Assembly (NCBI GenBank): GCA_963933055.1
Contig: CAWVSY010000053.1
Coordinates: 1 to 24,216, forward strand
Source of the DNA: Oleispira sp963933055
GTDB lineage: Bacteria > Pseudomonadota > Gammaproteobacteria > Pseudomonadales > Oceanobacteraceae
DNA length: 24,216 nt
Direction: 5' to 3'
The notes below the pieces were generated by a model. That model saw only the letters and a list, made by a program, of their open reading frames with translations. It made no database searches and was not told the DNA's origin. The position numbers and the translations under genes are program-made. This document shows, piece after piece, positions 7,119-15,027 of the stretch. Each line of letters opens with the position of its first letter. Within the stretch, counting starts at the first letter, position 1.

Positions 7119-8129
7119 GTGGCTTTTAATGATGCACAGCGCTTTTATCCAGAAACTCGTCTGCGTCGTAACCGCAGAGACGATTTCTCTCGCCGTTTGA
7201 TGCGCGAAACAACACTGACAACAGACGATTTAATTTATCCCATGTTCGTTTTAGAAGGTAAAGGTGAACGTGAAGCCATTCCTTCTATGCCGGGCATTGA
7301 GCGTTTATCAATCGATTTATTGGTTGAAGAATGTAAACACCTAGTGAAACTTGGTATTCCTGCGGTCGCGCTTTTCCCTGTAACACCCGCGAGTGCAAAA
7401 ACTGAGTTTGCTGAAGAAGCATACAATCCGAACGGCTTGGCACAGCGTGCCGTTCGTGCAATTAAAGAGGCTTGCCCATTATTAGGGGTTATTACTGACG
7501 TCGCACTGGATCCGTTTACGGTGCATGGTCAAGACGGTATTTTGGATGCGAGCGGCTACGTCTTAAATGACCGTACCGTTGATACCTTAGTGCGTCAGGC
7601 GCTTTCTCATGCCGAAGCGGGGGCTGATGTAGTTGCCCCCAGCGATATGATGGATGGCCGCATTGGTGAAATTCGCGGAATCTTGGAAAACGATGGTCAT
7701 GTGAATACGCGCATCCTAGCCTACTCAGCGAAATACGCGTCGGCTTATTATGGTCCTTTCCGTGACGCCGTAGGCTCAGCCGCTAATCTTGGCAAAGCAG
7801 ATAAGAAAAATTACCAGATGGACCCCGCTAATACCGACGAAGCGTTGCACGAAGTAGCAATGGATTTGGCCGAAGGCGCCGACATGGTAATGATCAAGCC
7901 AGGGATGCCTTATTTGGATATCGTACACCGCATTAAGCAAGAGTTTGGTGTGCCAACATTTGTATATCAAGTGAGCGGTGAATATGCGATGCACAAAGCG
8001 GCGGCGCAAAATGGCTGGTTAGACGATATCGCCGTCATGCACGAATCGCTTACCTGCATTAAGCGCGCGGGTGCGAATGCGATTTTGACTTACTACGCAA
8101 AGCAGTTTGCCGAAGAACTAAACAAGTAA
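7119..8129 (+). CDS. hemB: Delta-aminolevulinic acid dehydratase (porphobilinogen synthase)
   Basis: HemB condenses two 5-aminolevulinate molecules to porphobilinogen, the second common step of tetrapyrrole (heme) synthesis, in the cytoplasm. The 336 residues match the Pseudomonas length and numbering: Schiff-base lysines are Lys205 (YSAKYAS) and Lys260 (MIKPGMPYLD). The metal region reads ALDPFTVHGQDG (129-140, Asp131 and Asp139). It lacks the Cys cluster of the zinc enzymes, so this is the magnesium-dependent type. The start is GTG at 7119, chosen because GGAG (7108-7111) sits 7 nt upstream and MAFNDAQRFYPETRLRRNRR begins as in homologs. ppk follows after 49 nt on the same strand, probably one operon. 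A candidate Pho box lies at 6991-7008. Confidence 0.96.
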   Translation: MAFNDAQRFYPETRLRRNRRDDFSRRLMRETTLTTDDLIYPMFVLEGKGEREAIPSMPGIERLSIDLLVEECKHLVKLGIPAVALFPVTPASAKTEFAEEAYNPNGLAQRAVRAIKEACPLLGVITDVALDPFTVHGQDGILDASGYVLNDRTVDTLVRQALSHAEAGADVVAPSDMMDGRIGEIRGILENDGHVNTRILAYSAKYASAYYGPFRDAVGSAANLGKADKKNYQMDPANTDEALHEVAMDLAEGADMVMIKPGMPYLDIVHRIKQEFGVPTFVYQVSGEYAMHKAAAQNGWLDDIAVMHESLTCIKRAGANAILTYYAKQFAEELNK

Positions 8130-8178
8130 GACTGTTCGCGATGGCGAACTAAGACAGAAATACAGAGAAGGAATAATA

Positions 8179-10284
8179 ATGTCAACGACTGACGAAACAG
8201 TGATCGATCTGCATAACCCAGAATATTATATCAACCGTGAGCTAAGTCACTTGCAGTTTAATATTCGCGTATTAGAGCAAGCACTGGATGAGACACACCC
8301 GTTATTAGAGCGTTTGTTCTTTCTCTGTATTTTTAGCAGTAATCTTGATGAATTTTTTGAAGTCCGCGTAGCGGGCTTAAAGCAACAGCTTGCTTTCGGC
8401 CGTGAAACCGCAGGCGCTGATGGCCTTCATGCTGGAGAAGTCCTCAAGCAAATCAACGAAATTTGCACAAATACTTTAGAGCGCCAGTACGACATATTAA
8501 ATGACGTCATGTTCCCGGCACTTGCTGAGGAAAACATCCGTTTCTTACGCCGCGCTACTTGGACGGATGAGCAGCAAGCTTGGGTAAAAGAATATTTCGA
8601 TAACGATATCTTGCCAATTTGCAGCCCAATCGGACTCGACCCGTCCCACCCTTTTCCACGTTTGGTAAACAAGAGCCTAAATTTCATTGTTAGCCTAGAA
8701 GGCAAAGATGCTTTTGGCCGAGAAACGGGGCTTGCATTGATTCCAGCACCTCGCTCTCTGCCTCGAATTATCCGCCTGCCCGATGAGTTGTGTGAAGATG
8801 GTGATAACTTTGTTTTCTTATCGTCTATTATCCACAACTTTGCCGACGAACTTTTCCCCGGCATGGCCATTAAAGGGTGTTACCAGTTCCGCGTAACTCG
8901 TAACGCCGATTTAGAAATTGATCATGACGATACCGTCGATCTGGCGAGCGCACTTGAAGACGAATTACACTCACGTAATTTCGGTGAAGAAATGCGTTTA
9001 GAAGTGGCTGACAATTGCCCGACTGAACTTGTGCAATTTCTGCTTACTAAGTTTGCCCTCACAGAAAGTGACCTTTACCAAGTCAACGGCCCCGTCAATC
9101 TTGGCCGCATGATGGAAGTTATTGGACAGATTCAACGCCCTGATTTGCGCTATCCTCCTTTTACTCCTGGTTTACCAAAGCATCTGAGTTTTAAAAAGAG
9201 TATTTTTGAAGCGATTCGCGAAAAAGATACCCTACTCATGCACCCGTTTGAGTCTTTCACACCGGTTGTGGATATGTTGCGAGAAGCCGCCAAAGATCCT
9301 TCGGTATTGGCCATCAAGCAAACACTGTATCGCACAGGGGCTAAATCTGAAATCGTAAATGCCCTCGTTGAAGCGGCTCGCCGAGGCACAGAAGTAACGG
9401 TTGTTATTGAACTCAGAGCCCGTTTCGATGAAGAAGAAAATCTTTATCTGGCTAACCGCCTGCAAGAAGCCGGAGCGGTTGTCGTTTATGGCGTTGTAGG
9501 TTACAAAACCCACGCTAAAATGATGCTGATTGTGCGCAAAGAGCAAGATACTTTGCGTCGCTATGTTCACCTTGGAACAGGCAACTATCACGCCGGTAAT
9601 GCTCGCGTTTATACCGATTATAGCTTTTTAACCGCCGATGATTCGATTGGCGAAGACGTGCATAAACTCTTCCAACAGCTAACCGGAATGGGCAAAGCGC
9701 TGCGCATCAAAAAGCTGTTTCATGCGCCTTTTACTCTGCATAAAAAGTTGCTTGAATTAATCGATCGAGAGCGTATTAACGCCGAAGAAGGTAAACCTGC
9801 TTACATTCGCGTGAAGGTGAATGGCCTTACCGAAAATAAAGTCATTCGTGCACTGTATAAAGCGTCTCAATCAGGGGTTCAAATTGATCTTATTGTGCGC
9901 GGCATGTGCTGCTTACGCCCGGGTATTCCTGGGGTATCGGAAAACATCCGCGTACGCTCGATTGTCGGCCGCTTCTTAGAACATACCCGTGTTTATTCTT
10001 TTTGTAATAACGATAAAGACGAATTCTATGCCGCCAGTGCTGACTGGATGGAACGCAATTTATTGAATCGTGTTGAAACGTGCTTCCCTATTGAAGGCAA
10101 TAAACTGCGTAGCCGTATGAAGGAAGAATTTGAATGCTATCTTGCGGATAATAGCCAAGCTTGGGATCTAGACAGTGATGGCCATTATATTTTAGCCCAC
10201 CCACAGAAGAACGAAGAGACTGGCGAGGTTGAGATCATTCGAGCCCAACAAATTTTATTAGAGCAGTTAGCAGCGGCGAAATAG
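8179..10284 (+). CDS. ppk1: Polyphosphate kinase 1
   Basis: Ppk1 reversibly transfers the terminal phosphate of ATP to inorganic polyphosphate. At 701 residues the length is typical. The four-domain order is visible: an N-terminal helical domain with NRELSHLQFNIRVLEQA (19-35) and SSNLDEFFEVRVAG (53-66), a head domain, then two phospholipase-D-like catalytic domains. The autophosphorylated His is His445 in YKTHAKM, and the second catalytic His is His602 in FLEHTRVY. The nucleotide-site stretch LYRTGAKSEIVNAL (383-396) is intact. Start ATG at 8179 has a GAAGGA ribosome-binding site at about -14 to -9. It sits behind hemB and faces ppx with only 21 nt between the stop codons. Confidence 0.97.
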   Translation: MSTTDETVIDLHNPEYYINRELSHLQFNIRVLEQALDETHPLLERLFFLCIFSSNLDEFFEVRVAGLKQQLAFGRETAGADGLHAGEVLKQINEICTNTLERQYDILNDVMFPALAEENIRFLRRATWTDEQQAWVKEYFDNDILPICSPIGLDPSHPFPRLVNKSLNFIVSLEGKDAFGRETGLALIPAPRSLPRIIRLPDELCEDGDNFVFLSSIIHNFADELFPGMAIKGCYQFRVTRNADLEIDHDDTVDLASALEDELHSRNFGEEMRLEVADNCPTELVQFLLTKFALTESDLYQVNGPVNLGRMMEVIGQIQRPDLRYPPFTPGLPKHLSFKKSIFEAIREKDTLLMHPFESFTPVVDMLREAAKDPSVLAIKQTLYRTGAKSEIVNALVEAARRGTEVTVVIELRARFDEEENLYLANRLQEAGAVVVYGVVGYKTHAKMMLIVRKEQDTLRRYVHLGTGNYHAGNARVYTDYSFLTADDSIGEDVHKLFQQLTGMGKALRIKKLFHAPFTLHKKLLELIDRERINAEEGKPAYIRVKVNGLTENKVIRALYKASQSGVQIDLIVRGMCCLRPGIPGVSENIRVRSIVGRFLEHTRVYSFCNNDKDEFYAASADWMERNLLNRVETCFPIEGNKLRSRMKEEFECYLADNSQAWDLDSDGHYILAHPQKNEETGEVEIIRAQQILLEQLAAAK

Positions 10285-10292
10285 CCGCTGCT
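10269..10292. repeat. 9-bp hairpin at the ppk/ppx convergent junction
   Basis: AGCAGCGGC (10269-10277) pairs perfectly with GCCGCTGCT (10284-10292) around GAAATA, overlapping the ppk stop codon. No T run follows on the plus strand, so it is not a classic terminator. It may stabilise or end both 3' ends in the narrow junction. Confidence 0.5.
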
Positions 10293-10305
10293 GTTAGAGA
10301 CCAAC

Positions 10306-11841
10306 CTAGGTATCTTCCGCAACAATTAAGGTTAGATCCGCTGCTTTTAGGTAATTTGCTTCAACCAGCAAATCATCATGAGTCAGCGGATGTTGTTTAA
10401 ACCAACCTTTCGGAAAAATCAGGGTCAATGAATCATTCTTACCTTGGCATTCAATCTCTGGCAATTTAACCGCCCCACGACTGTGATTAAACACCGCGGC
10501 AAGGCGCAATAACATACAAATGTAGCGAACTTGCTGTCGCACCATCACGCTTAAACTTTCGATGCCCGCTAGTGGGAATTTACGACGATGACCTTTCAAT
10601 AAGACGGCTAGCAACTCTTGACCCTGCTTAGTAAAGCCCGCCATATCGCTATGCTGCACTAAATAAGCACCGTGTTTCTGGAATTGGTGGTGGGTAATGC
10701 TCAAACCAATCTCATGCAACTCAGCCGCCCATAGCAACCAGTTTCGTGCGGTGCTGGGGAGTTTCCAGTCTTTCTCAACCTGGTCTAGCATACTCAGCGC
10801 ACACGCTCTTACACGGCTGGCTTGGCTTTGATTAACATGAAACCGTTCTTGCATTGAATTAACCGTACGCTGGCGTACATCCTCATGCCCCGAACGACCA
10901 ATAAGATCCCATAGCGCACCTTCACGCAGAGCACTATCGCAATAATCCATTTTTTGTATTTTAAAGGTATCAAAAATACCTTTTAGAATAGCCACACCCG
11001 CGACAAATACTTGTTGGCGCAAAGGTTTAAAACCAGGAAGCTCTATGCTTTCTATTGTCTTATGAGAGGTTAACCACTGGCAAAGTTTATTCAAACCTTC
11101 ACGGCTAATCCCCTGCACGCTCCAGCCTTTGTCGATTAAAATCTGCTCGGTTGCTCGAATCGTTCCCGATGAACCAATCACTTCACTCCAGCCAATTGTT
11201 TTATACGCTTGCTGAATTTCTAATAATTCGCGACGAGCACGGGCAACCGCACGATGAAAATTCAATTCTGTAATTTGTCCCTCTGGAAAAAACTGACGGG
11301 TATAAGAAACACAGCCCATGAATAGGCTCTCAAGCACTTTTGTTTCAAAACGCTCACCAATAATGAACTCGGTACTACCACCACCAATATCAATAACTAA
11401 ACGTTTACCCTCGTCATCCGCTAAAGCATGGCTCACCCCTAGATAAATAAGACGCGCTTCTTCACGACCAGCAATTAATTCAATCTGAAACCCTAAAATT
11501 TCTTCTGCCCGGGTAATAAATTCACTGCGGTTACGAGCTACTCGCAAAGCGTTGGTCGCGACGATGGTGACGGCTTCTGGTTTGAACCCTTGCAGATGTT
11601 TGGCAAAACCTCGCAAGCACTCCAAACCACGCTGCATAGATTCTTCACTTAAATAATCTCGCTCATTCAAGCCCGCCGCGAGCTGGACTTTCTCACCGCG
11701 CTTCTCAACGGTTCGTAATTCTCCTTGCAGCTGTTTAGCAATAATCATATGAAAGCTATTCGAACCTAGGTCAATAGCAGCAATACGATTCGACTCTTGT
11801 TCATTAACGTGTTCATTAACGTGCTGGTTAACATCTGGCAT
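10306..11841 (-). CDS. ppx: Exopolyphosphatase (Ppx/GppA family)
   Basis: Ppx releases orthophosphate from the ends of long-chain polyphosphate, opposing the adjacent Ppk. The 511 residues show the actin-like ATPase fold of the Ppx/GppA family: DLGSNSFH (24-31), ATNALR (95-100), AGREEAR (124-130, containing the catalytic Glu) and DIGGGSTEFI (151-160). A C-terminal HD-like helical domain follows after about residue 310 (AAELHEIGLSITHHQFQKH). Length matches Ppx (513 in E. coli); GppA is a close relative, but the ppk neighbour favours Ppx. The N-terminus carries a short NxHV/NEHV repeat encoded by a 12-bp tandem duplication. Start ATG at 11841 is the only reasonable one before the conserved IAAIDLGSN. 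It is transcribed divergently from trxA. Confidence 0.94.
   Translation of the reverse strand: MPDVNQHVNEHVNEQESNRIAAIDLGSNSFHMIIAKQLQGELRTVEKRGEKVQLAAGLNERDYLSEESMQRGLECLRGFAKHLQGFKPEAVTIVATNALRVARNRSEFITRAEEILGFQIELIAGREEARLIYLGVSHALADDEGKRLVIDIGGGSTEFIIGERFETKVLESLFMGCVSYTRQFFPEGQITELNFHRAVARARRELLEIQQAYKTIGWSEVIGSSGTIRATEQILIDKGWSVQGISREGLNKLCQWLTSHKTIESIELPGFKPLRQQVFVAGVAILKGIFDTFKIQKMDYCDSALREGALWDLIGRSGHEDVRQRTVNSMQERFHVNQSQASRVRACALSMLDQVEKDWKLPSTARNWLLWAAELHEIGLSITHHQFQKHGAYLVQHSDMAGFTKQGQELLAVLLKGHRRKFPLAGIESLSVMVRQQVRYICMLLRLAAVFNHSRGAVKLPEIECQGKNDSLTLIFPKGWFKQHPLTHDDLLVEANYLKAADLTLIVAEDT
11798..11833 (-). repeat. 12-bp tandem repeat in the 5' end of ppx
   Basis: TGTTCATTAACG occurs twice (11798-11809 and 11810-11821), followed by a degenerate third copy (11822-11833). 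It is in frame, giving the repeating Val-Asn-Glu/Gln-His residues near the Ppx N-terminus. Confidence 0.75.
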
Positions 11842-11962
11842 AGTTGAATTTTTACCCGAAGGCCTTATATAACAATAACCTTTCCATCATACGTGATTGT
11901 GACAATGTTACGGAATAGCTGTTTTATGCTAGTTAAGCACTTTTTGACTTGCGTCCTATAAA

Positions 11963-11990
11963 TTGGCCCGTACAATGCACACTTTATAAT
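11963..11990 (+). promoter_or_regulatory. Likely trxA promoter
   Basis: TTGGCC (11963-11968), 16 bp, then a perfect TATAAT (11985-11990). The start would be near 11997, about 23 nt before the trxA ATG. The -35 matches only in TTG. Confidence 0.45.
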
Positions 11991-12019
11991 TTTTGATAAC
12001 CGAATTTCGGAGAAAATCC

Positions 12020-12346
12020 ATGAGTGATAATATCCTAACTGTTTCTGACAATTCTTTTGATGCTGACGTTTTAGGTTCTGACCTACCAGTATTGGTTGAT
12101 TTCTGGGCAGAATGGTGTGGCCCTTGCAAAATGATCGCTCCTGTTCTTGAAGAAATCGCTGAAGAATTCGCTGGCAAAATCATCGTTGCTAAGTTGAACA
12201 TCGATCAAAACGAAGAAACGGCACCTAAGTTTGGTATCCGCAGCATCCCAACACTAATGATTTTCAAAGACGGCAACGCTGAAGCAACCAAAGTTGGTGC
12301 GTTAAGTAAGTCTGAATTAGTCGCATTTATCGAGCAAAGCATTTAA
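12020..12346 (+). CDS. trxA: Thioredoxin 1
   Basis: This is a 108-residue cytoplasmic dithiol-disulfide reductase that donates electrons to ribonucleotide reductase, peroxiredoxins and others, and is recycled by thioredoxin reductase. The active site is WCGPCK with Cys33 and Cys36. The cis-Pro loop reads SIPTLMIF, and the buried Asp of VDFWAEWCGPC is present. The frame is open nine codons further upstream from an ATG at 11993. The ATG at 12020 is chosen because GGAG (12009-12012) lies 7 nt before it and MSDNILTVSDNSFDADVL aligns with known thioredoxins of about 109 residues. It sits between ppx (divergent) and rho (downstream), the same order as in Pseudomonas. Confidence 0.96.
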   Translation: MSDNILTVSDNSFDADVLGSDLPVLVDFWAEWCGPCKMIAPVLEEIAEEFAGKIIVAKLNIDQNEETAPKFGIRSIPTLMIFKDGNAEATKVGALSKSELVAFIEQSI

Positions 12347-12353
12347 TTAGACA

Positions 12354-12429
12354 GCACTGATGTACTAATCTCGGTGCAATTAGAGATAAAGCATGACTTA
12401 TCGCGCTTTATCTCGGTCTATCCCTAGAC
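12354..12429 (+). other. Three consecutive hairpins between trxA and rho
   Basis: First, GCACTGA (12354-12360) pairs with TCGGTGC (12371-12377, one G-U). Second, GAGATAAAGC (12383-12392) pairs perfectly with GCTTTATCTC (12405-12414). Third, GTCTA-TCCC-TAGAC spans 12416-12429. None is followed by a T run, so they are not standard terminators. They lie in the rho leader region, where other bacteria regulate rho by self-attenuation. The rest of the 211-bp gap is A+T-rich with a poor candidate -10 (TATATT, 12515-12520). Confidence 0.5.
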
Positions 12430-12557
12430 AGCCTATGGCAAAACGTCTATATTTAATTTGTTCAACATTTAGTCTTAACGGACATTCCCCTGATGTGTAC
12501 CAACCTCTTAGGTATATATTTTATTCTTAAATAAGCATTAAACTTCTTATCCTATCT

Positions 12558-13838
12558 ATGAATCTTACCGAATTAAAGCAAAAATCCGTTCCAGAACTTC
12601 TGGATATCGCCAAGGAAATGGGCATCGAGCACGTAAGTCGTTCTCGTAAACAAGACATCATTTTCGCAGTCTTAAAAAAGCACGCTAAAAGCGGCGAAGA
12701 CATCTACGGCGATGGCATTTTAGAAATCCTACAAGACGGCTTCGGCTTCTTACGTAGCGCAACTTCCTCCTATCTGGCTGGCCCAGATGACATCTATGTA
12801 TCACCCAGTCAGATCCGTCGCTTTAATTTGCGTAAGGGTGATACGGTTGCGGGTAAAATTCGTCCGCCAAAAGAAGGTGAACGTTACTTTGCTATGTTGA
12901 AGGTCAATGAGATCAACAACGACAAGCCAGAGAACGTTAAAAACAAGACGCTTTTCGAAAACCTAACACCCTTATTCCCAGATGAAGCATTGGTATTGGA
13001 AGTCGGCAACGGCTCTGCTGATGATTTATCATCTCGTGTTATCGATCTAATTGCGCCTATCGGTAAAGGTCAGCGTGGTTTAATCGTTGCTCCACCTAAA
13101 GCCGGTAAGACCATGTTGCTACAAAGCATGGCACAAGCAATTTCTCGCAACAATCCAGAATGTGAATTGATTGTATTACTGATCGATGAACGTCCTGAAG
13201 AAGTAACTGAAATGACTCGCTCAGTTCGTGGTGAAGTTGTTGCTTCTACTTTCGATGAGCCACCATCCCGTCACGTTCAGGTAGCCGAAATGGTTATCGA
13301 AAAAGCCAAACGCTTGGTTGAACACAAGCGTGACGTAGTGATTCTGTTAGACTCCATTACTCGTCTAGCACGTGCTTACAATACCGTGATTCCTTCCTCT
13401 GGTAAGGTACTAACCGGTGGTGTTGATGCTCACGCATTAGAAAAGCCAAAGCGTTTCTTTGGTGCTGCTCGTAACATCGAGGAAGGCGGTTCTTTAACCA
13501 TCATTGCAACAGCGCTGGTTGATACTGGCTCTAAGATGGACGAAGTGATCTACGAAGAATTTAAAGGTACGGGTAACCAAGAACTCCACCTTGATCGTAA
13601 AGTGGCTGAGAAGCGCATTTATCCTGCGATCAACGTACGTCGCTCTGGTACTCGTCGTGAAGACTTGCTGATGTCTGAATCTGATCTTCAGCGCCTATGG
13701 ATCTTGCGTCGTCTTCTTGCCGAAATGGAGGATGTACCGGCGATTGAGTTCTTGTTAGATAAGCTGCGTCAAAGCGAATCGAATAATGAATTCTTCGATT
13801 CTATGCGTGGTGGTAAAACAACGAAAGCTAAGAAGTAA
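12558..13838 (+). CDS. rho: Transcription termination factor Rho
   Basis: Rho is the hexameric RNA-dependent ATPase that ends transcription of untranslated RNA. The 426 residues (E. coli 419) contain an N-terminal helical domain with SRSRKQDIIFAVLKKHAK, the primary RNA-binding fold with GFGFLR (61-66), Walker A APPKAGKT (178-185), Walker B VILLD (261-265), the Q loop around SGKVLTGGVDAHAL (281-294) and the R loop KGTGNQE (336-342). Start ATG at 12558 agrees with the conserved MNLTELK beginning. No clear Shine-Dalgarno is visible ahead of it; the upstream bases are pyrimidine-rich. Expression may therefore depend on leader structure, in line with autoregulation known in other species. It follows trxA after 211 bp and is convergent with rpoH. 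Confidence 0.97.
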   Translation: MNLTELKQKSVPELLDIAKEMGIEHVSRSRKQDIIFAVLKKHAKSGEDIYGDGILEILQDGFGFLRSATSSYLAGPDDIYVSPSQIRRFNLRKGDTVAGKIRPPKEGERYFAMLKVNEINNDKPENVKNKTLFENLTPLFPDEALVLEVGNGSADDLSSRVIDLIAPIGKGQRGLIVAPPKAGKTMLLQSMAQAISRNNPECELIVLLIDERPEEVTEMTRSVRGEVVASTFDEPPSRHVQVAEMVIEKAKRLVEHKRDVVILLDSITRLARAYNTVIPSSGKVLTGGVDAHALEKPKRFFGAARNIEEGGSLTIIATALVDTGSKMDEVIYEEFKGTGNQELHLDRKVAEKRIYPAINVRRSGTRREDLLMSESDLQRLWILRRLLAEMEDVPAIEFLLDKLRQSESNNEFFDSMRGGKTTKAKK

Positions 13839-13850
13839 TTATTTACCTCT

Positions 13851-13886
13851 GCAATAAGGCGGTTGTTAAATCAAACGCCTTATTGC
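13851..13886 (+). other. 11-bp hairpin downstream of rho
   Basis: GCAATAAGGCG (13851-13861) pairs perfectly with CGCCTTATTGC (13876-13886) around a 14-nt loop. It is 12 nt after the rho stop and lacks a T tail, so it may protect the 3' end; the classic terminator follows at 13926. Confidence 0.55.
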
Positions 13887-13925
13887 AAAGCTTATGTTTG
13901 AAACCTAGCCTCAAACGCTAGACAC

Positions 13926-13960
13926 AAAAAAGCCGCTTATCTTTCGATAGCGGCTTTTTT
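13926..13960. terminator. Bidirectional terminator between rho and rpoH
   Basis: AAAAAAGCCGC pairs with GCGGCTTTTTT, with a TATC/GATA inner stem (one bulged T) and TTTC loop. A and T runs on either side allow use by both convergent genes. Confidence 0.9.
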
Positions 13961-14032
13961 GTTGCCCTTTTCCCGACCTAGAGAAAAGAACTGACAATGC
14001 CAGGGTGCTGAGACTGTCGTCTTTATGCTGAA

Positions 14033-14896
14033 TTAAGCTGTTTCTGCCTCCATGGCGTCACGAACTTTCTTCATTGCATTCTTTTCTAGCTGTCGGATAC
14101 GTTCTGCCGATACGTCGTATTCCGCCGCTAGCTCATGTAGTGTTGCTTTATCATCAGTTAACCAACGCTGATGTAAGATATCTCGACTACGCTCATCCAG
14201 GTTAGCAAGAGCAATGTGTAAACTGGTGCTGGCTTGCTCTTCATGGTTTGAATGTTCAACAACCATCGCTGGGTCGAAGCGCTTGTCTTCTAAATAATGT
14301 GCAGGAGCCTGATACGCTGTTTCGTCGTCGTCATCAGCGCCCGCATCAAAAGCCGCATCACGTGCTTGTAAACGGCCTTCCATTTCAAATACTGTTTTTT
14401 GTTCTACGCCCAACGCTTCAGCAATATCTTGTGCTTCAGACTGAGACAACCAACCTAGCTTCTTTTTAGAGCTACGAAGATTAAAGAACATTTTACGTTG
14501 CGCTTTTGTTGTCGCAACTTTCACAATGCGCCAGTTGCGCAAGATGAATTCGTGCATTTCGGCTTTGATCCAATGCACAGCAAAGGATACTAAACGTACA
14601 CCAACAGCAGGATCGAAGCGCTTAACCGCTTTCATCAAACCTACATTACCTTCTTGGATTAAGTCACCTTGATTTAAACCGTAACCGGAGTAGCTTTTTG
14701 CGATGTGCGCAACAAAACGTAGGTGCGACATAATTAAACGACGCGCAGCCTCTAAGTCTTCTTCGTAATGAAGGCGACCGGTTAATTCTCGCTCTTCTTC
14801 AATACTTAGCACGGGCACAGAGTTAACCCGAGCCAAGTAGGCTTCTAGATTAGCGCCAGGGCTTAGAGCATCAATAGATTGCAAGGCAGTGTTCAT
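14033..14896 (-). CDS. rpoH: RNA polymerase sigma-32 (heat-shock sigma factor)
   Basis: RpoH directs RNA polymerase to heat-shock promoters. The 287-residue protein has region 2 (DLIQEGNVGLMKAVKRFDP with SFAVHWIKAEMHEFILRNWR), the diagnostic RpoH box QRKMFFNLR (near 133-141) and region 4 with the helix-turn-helix ATLHELAAEYDVSAERIRQLEKNAMKKVR at the C-terminus. Length fits the family (284 in E. coli). The frame also has a TTG one codon upstream at 14899, but ATG at 14896 is chosen: AGGAAG (minus strand, 14907-14902) is 5 nt from it and only 2 nt from the TTG. It lies downstream of ftsYEX as in many gammaproteobacteria, with its own sigma-E-like promoter. In E. coli, RpoH is also controlled by mRNA structure and degradation; I cannot judge that here. 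Confidence 0.96.
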   Translation of the reverse strand: MNTALQSIDALSPGANLEAYLARVNSVPVLSIEEERELTGRLHYEEDLEAARRLIMSHLRFVAHIAKSYSGYGLNQGDLIQEGNVGLMKAVKRFDPAVGVRLVSFAVHWIKAEMHEFILRNWRIVKVATTKAQRKMFFNLRSSKKKLGWLSQSEAQDIAEALGVEQKTVFEMEGRLQARDAAFDAGADDDDETAYQAPAHYLEDKRFDPAMVVEHSNHEEQASTSLHIALANLDERSRDILHQRWLTDDKATLHELAAEYDVSAERIRQLEKNAMKKVRDAMEAETA

Positions 14897-14948
14897 CAAT
14901 TCTTCCTATTCAATTAACAAAGGACACATGGAGTGTAGCACTGGTTTT

Positions 14949-14976
14949 TATAGAGTACCATGGTGCAATTAAGTTC
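14949..14976 (-). promoter_or_regulatory. Sigma-E/AlgU-type promoter of rpoH
   Basis: Minus strand: GAACTT (14976-14971), exactly 16 bp, then TCTATA (14954-14949). The sigma-E consensus is GAACTT-N16-TCTGA/TCTAA. The start would be about 47 nt before the rpoH ATG. In E. coli (P3) and P. aeruginosa, rpoH is known to have such a promoter. Confidence 0.6.
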
Positions 14977-15027
14977 ATTTATGGAACAGTGCTTTTACTT
15001 TTCTTTGCATTAGGCCAATAAGCCTCT

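Noticed and set aside
8427..8870. Long open frame (147 codons) on the minus strand inside ppk
   Set aside because: It lies fully within ppk, its translation shows no family pattern and it has no ribosome-binding site; it is a shadow.
11878..11915. Pho-box-like TTGTCAC on the minus strand upstream of ppx
   Set aside because: Only about 10 of 18 positions match over the full box, and no -10 is suitably placed.
11993..12019. Upstream start for trxA adding nine residues
   Set aside because: No ribosome-binding site before it, and the resulting N-terminus is unlike thioredoxins; ATG 12020 has GGAG at the right distance.
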